Of a stretch of DNA of 61,631 nt, positions 1 through 9,055 are shown in pieces. Numbering within the stretch: position 1 is the stretch's first letter; each line of letters opens with the position of its first letter. This stretch comes from Alphaproteobacteria bacterium HGW-Alphaproteobacteria-1 (GTDB lineage Bacteria > Pseudomonadota > Alphaproteobacteria > Rhodobacterales > Rhodobacteraceae). The stretch lies in assembly GCA_002842985.1 (NCBI GenBank), contig PHEQ01000017.1, positions 38,984 through 100,614 on the forward strand, given 5' to 3'. The notes below the pieces were generated by a model. It was not told the DNA's origin. It worked only from the letters and a program-made list of their open reading frames with translations, and made no database searches. The position numbers and the translations under genes were made by a program.

Positions 1-1
1 T

Positions 2-919
2 GCCTTCGGCGCGGTGGAGGCGGTCTTCGCCGCCATGGCACGGGGGGATGCGTATAACTTTCCCGTGGTGCGCGAGGCGATCGGCCACGCGGACGCGCTC
101 TATGGCTTCAAGGGCGGGTTTGATCGCGCGGGGCTGGCGCTTGGCCTCAAGGCGGGCGGCTACTGGCCCGGCAACATGGACAAGGGGCTGACCAACCATC
201 AGTCCACCGTGTTTCTCTTCGATCCCGATACCGGGCAGTTGTCGGCGCTGGTGGGGGGCAATTACCTCACCGCGCTGCGCACGGCGGCCTCGTCCTCGGT
301 CTCCATCGCCCATCTGGCGCGCAAGGACGCAAAAGTTCTGGGGATGGTCGGCGCAGGCCATCAATCGACCTTTCAGTTGCGCGCCGCCGTCGAGCAGCGC
401 GCCTTCGAGAAGGTCGTCGCGTGGAACCCGCATCCCGACATGCTGCCGCGCCTTGGCGCGGTGGCCGAGGAGTTGGGGCTGGCCTTCGAGGCGGTCAGCC
501 AGCAGGACCTGGGCGCCGAGGCCGATGTGATCATCACGATCACAAGCGCGTTCGAACCGCTGATCATGGCCGACTGGATCAAGCCCGGCACCCATATCGC
601 CTGCATGGGCACCGATACCAAGGGCAAGCAGGAGGTGGACCCGGCGCTTCTGAAGCGCGCCACCGTCTTTGCCGACGAGATCGCGCAATCCATCAGCATC
701 GGCGAGGCGCAGCACGCTGTCGCGCAGGGGCTGATCGCCGAGGGCGACATCACCCCCGTGGGTGCGGTCATCAACGGCACCCATCCGGGGCGCACCTCGG
801 AGGACGAGATCACGCTTTTCGACGGCACCGGCGTGGGATTGCAGGATCTGGCCGTGGCATCGGTTGCCGCGCGCATCGCGCGCGAGCGCGGGCTTGGCGA
901 CATGGCGCGGCTTGGCTGA
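2..919 (+). CDS. bhcD: Iminosuccinate reductase BhcD-like (ornithine cyclodeaminase/mu-crystallin family), 5' end outside window
   Basis: The reading frame is open from base 2, so the true start lies before the window; the GTG at 14 is internal. The protein belongs to the ornithine cyclodeaminase/mu-crystallin family of NAD(P)H-dependent imine reductases. Visible hallmarks are the GGNYLTALRTAA substrate/cofactor segment, the nucleotide-binding VLGMVGAGHQ turn and the CMGTDTKGKQEVD stretch. The overall wording (NFPVVREAIGHADALYGFK, YWPGN, GLTNHQSTVFLFD) matches my memory of BhcD, which reduces iminosuccinate to aspartate in the beta-hydroxyaspartate cycle for glyoxylate assimilation. If so, bhcABC should lie just upstream, outside the window. 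The family call is solid; the BhcD assignment is from recollection and could instead be another family member such as an alanine dehydrogenase. Confidence 0.75.
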   Translation, partial: AFGAVEAVFAAMARGDAYNFPVVREAIGHADALYGFKGGFDRAGLALGLKAGGYWPGNMDKGLTNHQSTVFLFDPDTGQLSALVGGNYLTALRTAASSSVSIAHLARKDAKVLGMVGAGHQSTFQLRAAVEQRAFEKVVAWNPHPDMLPRLGAVAEELGLAFEAVSQQDLGAEADVIITITSAFEPLIMADWIKPGTHIACMGTDTKGKQEVDPALLKRATVFADEIAQSISIGEAQHAVAQGLIAEGDITPVGAVINGTHPGRTSEDEITLFDGTGVGLQDLAVASVAARIARERGLGDMARLG

Positions 920-925
920 GCCGCG

Positions 926-1735
926 TCACGCCTCCATCTCGGACCGCGGCGGGATCACACCCGCCGCTTCCAGCTTCGGCGCATAGGTGCGCGTCACCGG
1001 AACACGCTCGCCATTGCTCAGACGCACGAAAACCTTGCCTTGCCGGCGCTCGCTGGCGGTGATGGCCGCAAGCGCCACCCAGTGCGAGCGATGGGTGCAC
1101 AGGCCCTCGACCGGCTCCATCTCGTCGATCGCATCCGACAGGCGAAGGCGCAGGGTCTCCGTGCCCCGATCCGTCACAACCTCCACATTGTGGCCGCTGC
1201 CCGAGAGACGCAGGATCTGCGCCTCCTGCAAGGCCTCCGGCAGACGGCGCACCAGGCGGGGACGCGGCGGGGCGTCCTCTGCCTCGACCGGCTCAAGCCC
1301 GAACTGACGATGGAACAGGAAAACCGGGGTGACGAAGAACAGCGTGTTGACCCAGATCGACCCCGGCAACAGATCGGCATGGGTCAGAACCGGATCGAGC
1401 GTGGCCCGCAACGTGTAGATGAGCGGGGCAAGCAGGGTCGTGGTGGCGAGGCTCATCTTGAGATCGAGCAGCAGCGGCCGCCAATGACCGCAGGCGGTCA
1501 ACAGAATCGCCCGACAGACCGCCCCGAGCGCCACGCCCGACAGGATCACCGAGCCCCAGTAAACAAGGCGCAGCGGCATGGACATGGTCTGAAACGTCCC
1601 GAACGGGCCTGCGACCACGGCCACGAGGCATCCCGTAACAAGAACCGACAGGCTGGTCGGCGATGTGAACACGGCGACTGTCTGAAAGACATGACGCCGG
1701 AACTCGGACCAGATCAACTCGACACCCTTGCTCAT
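926..1735 (-). CDS. Membrane-anchored LytTR DNA-binding domain protein
   Basis: The 269-residue protein has an N-terminal half with about four hydrophobic segments (starting around SLSVLVTGCLVAVVAG) and a C-terminal LytTR-type DNA-binding domain. The latter is recognised from ILRLSGSGHNVEVVTDRG, the THRSHWVAL turn and VRLSNGERVPVTRTY. It has no receiver domain, so it is probably a membrane-linked transcription factor of the kind frequent in Roseobacters. The frame is open further upstream (to 2017), but that part is low-complexity and antisense to the next gene. The ATG at 1735 is preceded by an AAGAAGG purine run and is the sensible start. It ends 6 bp from the end of the convergent bhcD-like gene. 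Its target is unknown. Confidence 0.75.
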   Translation of the reverse strand: MSKGVELIWSEFRRHVFQTVAVFTSPTSLSVLVTGCLVAVVAGPFGTFQTMSMPLRLVYWGSVILSGVALGAVCRAILLTACGHWRPLLLDLKMSLATTTLLAPLIYTLRATLDPVLTHADLLPGSIWVNTLFFVTPVFLFHRQFGLEPVEAEDAPPRPRLVRRLPEALQEAQILRLSGSGHNVEVVTDRGTETLRLRLSDAIDEMEPVEGLCTHRSHWVALAAITASERRQGKVFVRLSNGERVPVTRTYAPKLEAAGVIPPRSEMEA

Positions 1736-1830
1736 ACCCTTCTTGCGTGTATCTATCAGGCGGGCTTTGCAATTCCAACACGGCATTGGAATATGTGATC
1801 GGATCATGACCGGGCAGAGGGGCGAAGGTG

Positions 1831-2268
1831 ATGGGAAATGACGCGACGCTTTCCCCGGCGCAGGAGGCGCGCATCCGCCAGAGCTTCGGCGCGCAGAGCA
1901 TGATGGCGACGCTTGGCGCGCGGCTTGTCGGCGTGGCGCGGGGCCAGGTGCGGATCGAGGCGCCGATCCTGCCCGGCAGCCGCCAGCAGCACGGCTTTGC
2001 TCATGCCGGGCTGACATTCGCCATCGGCGACAGTGCGGCAGGTTATGCCGCGCTGAGCATGATGCCCGAGGGGCATGAGGTGCTCACCACCGAAATGAAG
2101 ATCCACCTGCTCGCCCCAGCGAAGGGCGATCTGCTTGTCGCCACGGGCCGGGTGATCCGTCCGGGCCGACGGCTGGTGATCGTTCAGGCGGATGTGCACG
2201 CGCTGGAGGACGGGCGCGAGAGCCATGTGGCGTTTCTCACGGGGACGATGATTCCGCTTGCGCCGTGA
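1831..2268 (+). CDS. PaaI-family hotdog-fold thioesterase
   Basis: The 145-residue product has the size and layout of a single hotdog-fold acyl-CoA thioesterase. The family signature is visible as HGFAHAGLTFAIGDSAAGYAA, followed by the TTEMKIHLLAPAKGDLLVATGRVIRPGRRLVIVQADV strands. Such enzymes hydrolyse aryl- or short acyl-CoA esters in the cytosol; the substrate cannot be told from sequence. A GTG lies immediately before the chosen ATG, so the start may be one codon earlier. It is divergent from the LytTR gene and precedes a histidine phosphatase on the same strand after a 57-bp gap. Confidence 0.8.
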   Translation: MGNDATLSPAQEARIRQSFGAQSMMATLGARLVGVARGQVRIEAPILPGSRQQHGFAHAGLTFAIGDSAAGYAALSMMPEGHEVLTTEMKIHLLAPAKGDLLVATGRVIRPGRRLVIVQADVHALEDGRESHVAFLTGTMIPLAP

Positions 2269-2325
2269 CCGGGCGTTGCCACACGCCCCCTGCCCGCTAT
2301 GTGCCTTCGGTGAAGGGAGGCCACC

Positions 2326-2871
2326 ATGCGCATAGTGCTGGCGATCTGGATGTGTCTGACGGCAGGCGCCGTCGCAGCGGAGCCGAATGAGGCCCTCAAG
2401 GCCCCCGGCGTGGTGGCGCTCATGCGGCACGCGCTGGCCCCCGGCACGGGCGATCCGGCGGGGTTCGTGCTGGGAAATTGCGCCACGCAGCGCAATCTCG
2501 ATGCGCGCGGCCGCGCGCAGGCGGCGCGCACAGGCGCGGCTCTGCGGGCGGCGGGCGTGACCTTCGATCGGGTCTGGACAAGCCGCTGGTGCCGGGCGCG
2601 CGACACTGCTGACCTAATGCAGATGGGCCCGCCCGAGGAGATGCCGCCGCTCGATTCCTTCTTCGCCGGTCGCGGCGACGGGGCCGCGCAGACCAAGGCG
2701 ACGCTCGATCTGATCGCGGCGCTGCCCGAGGATACCCGCCTGCTGATCGTGACCCATCAGGTGAATATCACCGCCCTTACCGGGCTTGGCGTCGGCTCGG
2801 GAGAGATCATCGTCACGCGTCGCACGCCCGCGGGCCTTGAGCCCGTCGGGCGCTACCTGATCGCGCCCTAG
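2326..2871 (+). CDS. Exported histidine phosphatase family protein (SixA/phosphoglycerate mutase-like)
   Basis: The 181-residue protein starts with a Sec signal peptide (MRIVLAIWMCLTAGAVAA), so it is probably periplasmic. The catalytic core is the MRHALAPG motif around residues 34-41, an RHG-type motif with Ala for Gly. A second motif region, WTSRWCRARDTADLM, holds a phosphate-binding Arg, and the late LIVTHQVNITALTG supplies the second catalytic His. This is the short SixA/GpmB-like branch of the family. A good GGAGG ribosome site (gaagggaggccaccATG) supports the start. Its TAG stop overlaps, on the opposite strand, the original stop of typA through a shared CTAG. Confidence 0.8.
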   Translation: MRIVLAIWMCLTAGAVAAEPNEALKAPGVVALMRHALAPGTGDPAGFVLGNCATQRNLDARGRAQAARTGAALRAAGVTFDRVWTSRWCRARDTADLMQMGPPEEMPPLDSFFAGRGDGAAQTKATLDLIAALPEDTRLLIVTHQVNITALTGLGVGSGEIIVTRRTPAGLEPVGRYLIAP

Positions 2872-4539
2872 GCCTGTTTCGAGGCGCGCTTGCGCTCATG
2901 CGGATCGAGATGGCGCTTGCGCAAACGAATGGCGTTCGGTGTCACCTCGACCAGTTCATCGTCGTTGATATTTGATATAGGCGATGGCCTCTTCAAGGCT
3001 GAGCGTGATCGGCGTGGTCAGGCGCACCGCCTCATCGGTGCCGGAGGCGCGCACGTTGGTCAGCTTCTTGCCCTTGAGCGGGTTCACCTCGAGGTCGTTC
3101 TCGCGGCTGTGCTCGCCGATGATCATGCCGGTATAGACCGGGGCCTGCGCCCCGAGGAAAAGCCGCCCGCGCTCTTCAAGGTTCCAAAGCGCGTAGGCCA
3201 CCGCCTCGCCGTTCTCCATCGAGATGAGCACGCCCGCGCGCCGCCCCGGAATCGGGCCGCGATGCGGCACCCAGCCGTGAAACACGCGGTTGAGCACGCC
3301 GGTGCCGCGCGTGTCGGTCAGAAACTCTCCGTGATAGCCGATGAGTCCGCGCGACGGCACATGCGCCACGATCCGGGTCTTGCCCACGCCGGAGGGCTTC
3401 ATCTCGACGAGATCACCCTTGCGCGCGCCCGTGATCTTCTCGATCACGGCGCCGGTATATTCGTCGTCCACGTCGATGGTGACCTCTTCGACCGGCTCCA
3501 GCCGCTCGCCGTTCTCGCCCGCGCGCATCAGAACCTGCGGGCGCGAGATGCTGAGCTCGAACCCCTCGCGGCGCATGTTCTCGATCAGAACGCCCATCTG
3601 CAATTCGCCGCGGCCCGCGATCGGCGGATCGATCGGTTGCGCGGCGATCGGATCCTCGACCGCAAGCGCGCAGATCGTATCGGCCACGGTGGCCTTGGAC
3701 ATGCCCGCGATGGACACGATGTCGCCCGCGCCGGCCTCTTCGATATCCTGCGATGACAGGCCGCGAAATGCCTGGATCCGCGTCACGCGGAACTGTTCGA
3801 TCTTCTGGCCGATGCGCGAGAGCGCCTGCACGGTCTGCCCCACCCTGAGACGGCCCGATTCCACCCGTCCGGTCAGCAATCGCCCGACAAAGGGATCGGC
3901 CCCGAGCGTGGTGGCGAGCATACGGAAATCGTCATCCACATGCTTGATCTGCGTCGGCGCGGGCACATGGTTGATGATGAGGTCGAACAGCGCCGAGAGG
4001 TCCTTGCGCGGGCCGTCAAGCTCGTGATCGGCCCAGCCGGAGCGGCCGGACGCATACATGTGCGGAAAATCGAGCTGGTCCTCGTTGGCCCCGAGATTGG
4101 CGAAAAGATCGAAACATTCGTCAAGCGCACGGTCCGGCTCGGCATCGGGCTTGTCCACCTTGTTGAGCACCACGATGGGGCGCAACCCGAGGCGCAGCGC
4201 CTTGGACGTGACAAACTTGGTCTGCGGCATCGGGCCTTCGGCGGCATCGACCAAGAGCACAACGCCATCGACCATCGACAGGATTCGCTCCACCTCGCCG
4301 CCGAAATCGGCGTGGCCGGGGGTGTCGACGATGTTGATACGGGTGGTTTTCCACACAACCGAGGTGGGCTTGGCAAAGATGGTGATGCCGCGCTCGCGCT
4401 CGATGTCGTTGCTGTCCATCGCGCGTTCATCGACCGCCTGCCCCACGCGAAACGCGCCGGACTGCTTGAGCAATTCGTCCACGAGCGTTGTCTTGCCGTG
4501 GTCGACATGGGCGATGATGGCAATATTGCGCATATCCAT
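2868..4539 (-). pseudogene. typA: TypA/BipA ribosome-associated translational GTPase with internal deletion and C-terminal frameshift
   Basis: The N-terminal GTPase domain is intact: G1 AHVDHGKT (residues 10-17), RGITI (50-54), DTPGH (72-76) and NKVD (126-129). Two defects follow. At residues 306-308 (bases about 3616-3624) the protein jumps from QPIDPP straight to AGRGELQ, whereas TypA proteins carry about 53 residues there, including the SM-F--N-SP-AG strand and the DRL helix of domain III; the reading frame is kept. Near the end, a heptamer TTGATAT is duplicated in tandem (2965-2978). This shifts the frame and ends the protein as AYIKYQRR at 2956. Removing one copy restores AYINDDELVEVTPNAIRLRK... 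to a TAG at 2868. The open frame as it stands is 2956-4539 (527 residues against about 605 in the family). A truncated protein may still be made. Confidence 0.85.
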
Positions 4540-4621
4540 TGGGACGTGTCCTGATGCTGTTCCGCCCGCGCCTTAGACGCCGCGACGCAGAAAGGCCAGA
4601 GCCAAAGCCCGCAAAGTGCCC

Positions 4622-5116
4622 TCAGAACGGGATTTCGTCATCCATGTCACGTGACGGACGGCTTGCCGGGGCACCGCCGCCCTGATCGGCCCCGTAATCC
4701 GGGCCGCCATAGCCCTGATCCTGCCCGCCGGAATAGCCACCACCGCCACCGCCGCCGCCTTCGCCACGGCCATCGAGCATCACGAGCGTTCCATCATATC
4801 CCTGAAGCACCACCTCGGTCGTATAGCGGTCCTGCCCGGACTGATCCTGCCATTTGCGGGTCTGCAACTTGCCCTCGAGATAGACCTTGGAGCCCTTGCG
4901 CAGGTATTGCTCGGCCACACGCACAAGCCCTTCCTGAAAGATTGCCACCGAATGCCATTCCGTGCGCTCGCGCCGCTCGCCGGTGGTCTTGTCTTTCCAC
5001 GTCTCCGAGGTGGCGATGCGCAGGTTGCACACCTTGCCGCCGTTCTGGAACGTGCGCACCTCGGGATCGCGGCCGAGATTGCCGATGATGATTACCTTGT
5101 TCACGGACCCGGCCAT
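4622..5116 (-). CDS. ssb: Single-stranded DNA-binding protein
   Basis: The 164-residue SSB starts [21 protein letters not shown] and has the full OB fold through about residue 105 ([28 protein letters not shown]). A glycine-rich linker follows, and the acidic tip ends in MDDEIPF, which recruits replication and repair partners. It coats single-stranded DNA as a tetramer during replication, repair and recombination. The upstream GGAGGG ribosome site is strong. Gene order (ssb divergent from a lytic transglycosylase) leaves a 190-bp shared promoter region. I looked for the alphaproteobacterial LexA box (GTTC-N7-GTTC) there and did not see a clear one. Confidence 0.95.
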   Translation of the reverse strand: MAGSVNKVIIIGNLGRDPEVRTFQNGGKVCNLRIATSETWKDKTTGERRERTEWHSVAIFQEGLVRVAEQYLRKGSKVYLEGKLQTRKWQDQSGQDRYTTEVVLQGYDGTLVMLDGRGEGGGGGGGGYSGGQDQGYGGPDYGADQGGGAPASRPSRDMDDEIPF

Positions 5117-5306
5117 ACAGTTCCCTCCTGCCGCTTGCGGATGGTGTTTTCCCGGTTACATCATCGCATCAGGATGAAGGAAAGGTTAAAAATCGCTCCG
5201 AACCGGCGATTTCCCGCGCGCGACCTGTAACATACGCGAAAATCTCTCGAAATTCGACGTGAAATTCATATAGTTGCCGCAACGAACGGGTTGGGGACAG
5301 TTTTCG

Positions 5307-5900
5307 ATGCGAGTCACTACTCTGGCGATTGTGGCCGGGCTCTGCCTGCCTATGGTGGCACAGGCCGATACCGTCTCGACCAAGGGACGGATCGGCGTCT
5401 TCAAATCGCAGACACGGGTTCTCGATACGCGGGCAAGCCAGCAATACAGCAACTCGGTCCGCCTCCAGCCGCAGGGCTTCAAGGCCCCGACGATGTGGGA
5501 CGATCTTGACCCGTCCCCGATGTTTCGCGGGGTCTATCGCGGGCCCTATCTCGAAATGGCGAAACAGGCGGCGCGGCGGCACAACATCCCCGAAAGCCTG
5601 TTTCTGCGCCTCGTGCAGCAGGAATCGGGCTGGCGGGCGGATGCGGTGTCGCACAAGGGGGCGATCGGGCTGGCGCAGCTCATGCCCGGAACCGCGCGGT
5701 TGCTGGGGGTGAACCCGAACGACCCGCGCCAGAACCTCGAGGGGGGCGCACGCTATCTGGCCGAGCAATACCGCAAGTTCGGCTCCTGGCGGTTGGCGCT
5801 TGCCGCCTACAACGCGGGGCCGCAGGCGGTCGAGAAACATGGCGGCGTGCCCCCGTTCAAGGAGACACGCAATTACGTCAAGGTGATCCTGGGCAGCTGA
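5307..5900 (+). CDS. Secreted lytic transglycosylase (SLT domain)
   Basis: The 197-residue protein has a signal peptide ([20 protein letters not shown]) and a C-terminal SLT/LT domain of family 1. The catalytic Glu is E106 in [14 protein letters not shown], followed by the family motifs [13 protein letters not shown] and [13 protein letters not shown]. It cleaves the peptidoglycan glycan strand, leaving 1,6-anhydroMurNAc, in the periplasm. The open frame extends upstream to 5274, but only the ATG at 5307 gives a proper signal peptide. It ends at a perfect bidirectional terminator shared with ilvC. Confidence 0.9.
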   Translation: MRVTTLAIVAGLCLPMVAQADTVSTKGRIGVFKSQTRVLDTRASQQYSNSVRLQPQGFKAPTMWDDLDPSPMFRGVYRGPYLEMAKQAARRHNIPESLFLRLVQQESGWRADAVSHKGAIGLAQLMPGTARLLGVNPNDPRQNLEGGARYLAEQYRKFGSWRLALAAYNAGPQAVEKHGGVPPFKETRNYVKVILGS

Positions 5901-5916
5901 CGGCGCGCGCGGCGCC

Positions 5917-5959
5917 GGATGCGACAGACCCGGCCATGATGGCCGGGTCTGTCGCATCC
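5917..5959. terminator. Bidirectional hairpin terminator between the lytic transglycosylase and ilvC
   Basis: A perfect 19-bp stem (5917-5935 with 5941-5959, beginning GGATGCGACAGACCC) encloses the 5-base loop ATGAT. It lies between two convergent genes, 17 bp after one stop and 40 bp from the other. There is no long U tract, but such long GC stems between convergent stops commonly end transcription in this group. Confidence 0.8.
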
Positions 5960-5998
5960 GCAGGGCACCCCGAGAGATGCCCCGCGCAGGACCGGGGA

Positions 5999-7136
<1,138 letters not shown>

Positions 7137-7153
7137 GATTTTGTGGAAATTTC

Positions 7154-7609
7154 ATGCTTGATGACATCGACCGCCGCCTCCTGCGACAGTATCAGCACGC
7201 GCCAGATCTTGGCCCGGCGGAGCTTGCGCTGCGCGCGGGCCTTGCGCCGGCCACCTGTGCGCGACGTCTGGAGCGATTGCGCAGCGCGGGCATCATCCGC
7301 GCCAATCGCGTGGTGATCGACTGGCGCGCGCTTGGCTATGCGGTCGAGGTGAGTTTGCGCATCGCGCTCGACAAGACGCAGCCGCGCGCCTTTGACGAGT
7401 TCATCGCCGCCGCGCGCCTTGTGCCGGAGGTGCTTGAAATCCAGACATTTCTGGGGCGCGTCGATCTGCGCCTCTCGGTCATCGCGCGTGACATGGCGCA
7501 TTATCAGGAACTCTATCGCAGCGCCATCCTGACCCTGCCGCATATCGCCGATATCGAGGCGTTGATGCATGTGGCGCGGATCAAGTCCGACGAGGCGCTG
7601 CCGATATGA
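7154..7609 (+). CDS. Lrp/AsnC family transcriptional regulator (first of a pair)
   Basis: The 151-residue protein has an N-terminal winged HTH (LDDIDRRLLRQYQ, then LAPATCARRLERLRSAGII) and a C-terminal RAM/AsnC ligand-binding domain (VPEVLEIQTFLGRVDLRLSVIARDMAHYQEL). It is divergent from ilvC with a 132-bp shared region and overlaps the next Lrp gene by four bases (ATGA), so the two are translationally coupled. Lrp/AsnC proteins respond to amino acids. Control of ilvC, of itself, or heteromer formation with its neighbour are all possible inferences. Confidence 0.88.
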   Translation: MLDDIDRRLLRQYQHAPDLGPAELALRAGLAPATCARRLERLRSAGIIRANRVVIDWRALGYAVEVSLRIALDKTQPRAFDEFIAAARLVPEVLEIQTFLGRVDLRLSVIARDMAHYQELYRSAILTLPHIADIEALMHVARIKSDEALPI

Positions 7610-8064
7610 TCGCGCTCGACACGCTCGACCGGCAGATATTGCGCGCGCTGAGCGAGGATGCGACGCAAAGCGCCACCGCCATCGGGCGCGCGCTCGGCCT
7701 GTCGCAGCCCGCGGCCTGGCGGCGCATCCGGAGGCTTCAGGAGGCGGGGGTGCTCAAGGGCCAGCGGCTCGATCTCGATCACGAGAAGCTGGGCTTTGGC
7801 GTGACCGTGTTTCTGGGCGTCAAGCTCGCCACCAAGGGCCGCGTCAGCCTCGAGGATTTCGAGCGCGCCGTCTCGGCCATTCCCGAGGTGCAGACGGTCG
7901 AGCATATCCTCGGGCTCTACGATTACCGGCTGCGCGTCGTGGCGCGCGACATTTCCGATTTCGAGCGCGTGCTGCGGCGGCGGATCATGACCCTGCCCGG
8001 CGTGGGCAATGTGGAGGCCAACGTGCTCTTGTCCGAGGAACGGCGACCCGGCCCGATCGGTTGA
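7606..8064 (+). CDS. Lrp/AsnC family transcriptional regulator (second of a pair)
   Basis: The 152-residue protein is a canonical Lrp: LDTLDRQILRALSEDATQSATAIGRALGLSQPAAWRRIRRLQEAGVL is the helix-turn-helix, and IPEVQTVEHILGLYDYRLRVVARDISDFERVLR is the RAM domain. The start codon overlaps the stop of the preceding lrp in ATGA. The two proteins are clearly different in sequence despite the same fold, so this is not a recent duplication. Two coupled Lrp genes of this kind occur in several alphaproteobacteria. Confidence 0.9.
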   Translation: MIALDTLDRQILRALSEDATQSATAIGRALGLSQPAAWRRIRRLQEAGVLKGQRLDLDHEKLGFGVTVFLGVKLATKGRVSLEDFERAVSAIPEVQTVEHILGLYDYRLRVVARDISDFERVLRRRIMTLPGVGNVEANVLLSEERRPGPIG

Positions 8065-8108
8065 GGCGGGCTTGTGCGCGACCGCCCACACCTTATTTTC
8101 AGGATATC

Positions 8109-8993
8109 ATGGCCTATCGCCTCAAGACATCCGACAAGACCCTGACGGCGGCGCTGCGCCGCATCGCGCGCGCGCAGATCGACCGCGCGATTGCGGCCGC
8201 AGATCGTCCCGGCGAGAATCCGCGCGACATCCATGAGGCCCGCGCGCGGTGCAAGAAATTGCGCGGCCTCATCCGCCTTGTGCGCCCTGCCTTTGCCGGT
8301 TTCGACGCCGAGAACGCGGCGTTCCGCGACGCGGCCAAGGCGCTCGAACGCCTGCGCGCTGGCGGGGCCGGGCTGGAAACGCTCGACCGGCTGGCCCGGG
8401 CCGCATCCGAGGGGCTGAATGCGGACGCCCTGGCCGCGATCCGCGCGCGATTCGTGGCCGAGGCCCTGCCCCACCTTGCCACCGACCGCCGCGCCGATAT
8501 TGCCGCATTCCGCGCGTTGCTAAGTGATGCACGCGCACGAATCGCGGACTGGCGGCTCTCGTCCAGGGGCTTTGCCCCCGCGCGCAAGGGGTTGCAAAAA
8601 ACCTATGCGCAGGGGCGGCGCGGGCTGGAGCGTGCACGCGAGAGCGGCACGGCGGAGGCCTTTCACGACTGGCGCAAGCCGGTAAAATACCATTGGTATC
8701 ACGCGCAACTCCTGCGTCCCGTTAAACCCCGGCGCATCGACCCGCAGCGCGCCCTGGCCAAGGCCCTGGGCGAGATGCTGGGTGAGCATCATGATTTGCA
8801 CGACATGCGCGCGCATCTGGCGGCGGGCGATTTCCCGTCCAGGGCTGTGGCGGCCATGCAGGCCCCGATCGCGGCCGAGATGGCCCGGATGGAGGCCGGG
8901 GCCCTCGCGCTTGGCGCGCGGCTCTTCGAGGACGACCCCGAGGCCCTCGCGCGCCGCTGGCAACGCTGGTGGAAAGATTGGCAAGACCATTAG
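8109..8993 (+). CDS. CHAD domain protein
   Basis: The 294-residue protein is an alpha-helical CHAD domain, recognised from the conserved histidines and basic residues: IHEARARCKKLRGLIRLVRPAF, FHDWRKPVKYHWYHAQLLRP and LGEMLGEHHDLHDMR. CHAD domains bind inorganic polyphosphate. Here the domain stands alone, without the CYTH partner it is often fused to. The frame is open back to 7569 inside the Lrp genes, but homology begins at MAYRLKTSDK. The ribosome site is weak, and the gene probably depends on upstream transcription. Confidence 0.85.
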   Translation: MAYRLKTSDKTLTAALRRIARAQIDRAIAAADRPGENPRDIHEARARCKKLRGLIRLVRPAFAGFDAENAAFRDAAKALERLRAGGAGLETLDRLARAASEGLNADALAAIRARFVAEALPHLATDRRADIAAFRALLSDARARIADWRLSSRGFAPARKGLQKTYAQGRRGLERARESGTAEAFHDWRKPVKYHWYHAQLLRPVKPRRIDPQRALAKALGEMLGEHHDLHDMRAHLAAGDFPSRAVAAMQAPIAAEMARMEAGALALGARLFEDDPEALARRWQRWWKDWQDH

Positions 8994-9055
8994 ACGCGTG
9001 GACATTTCCGCCCGTCTTGCGCACTCTGCCCGCGACACAGCTTCAGGAGATCCCC

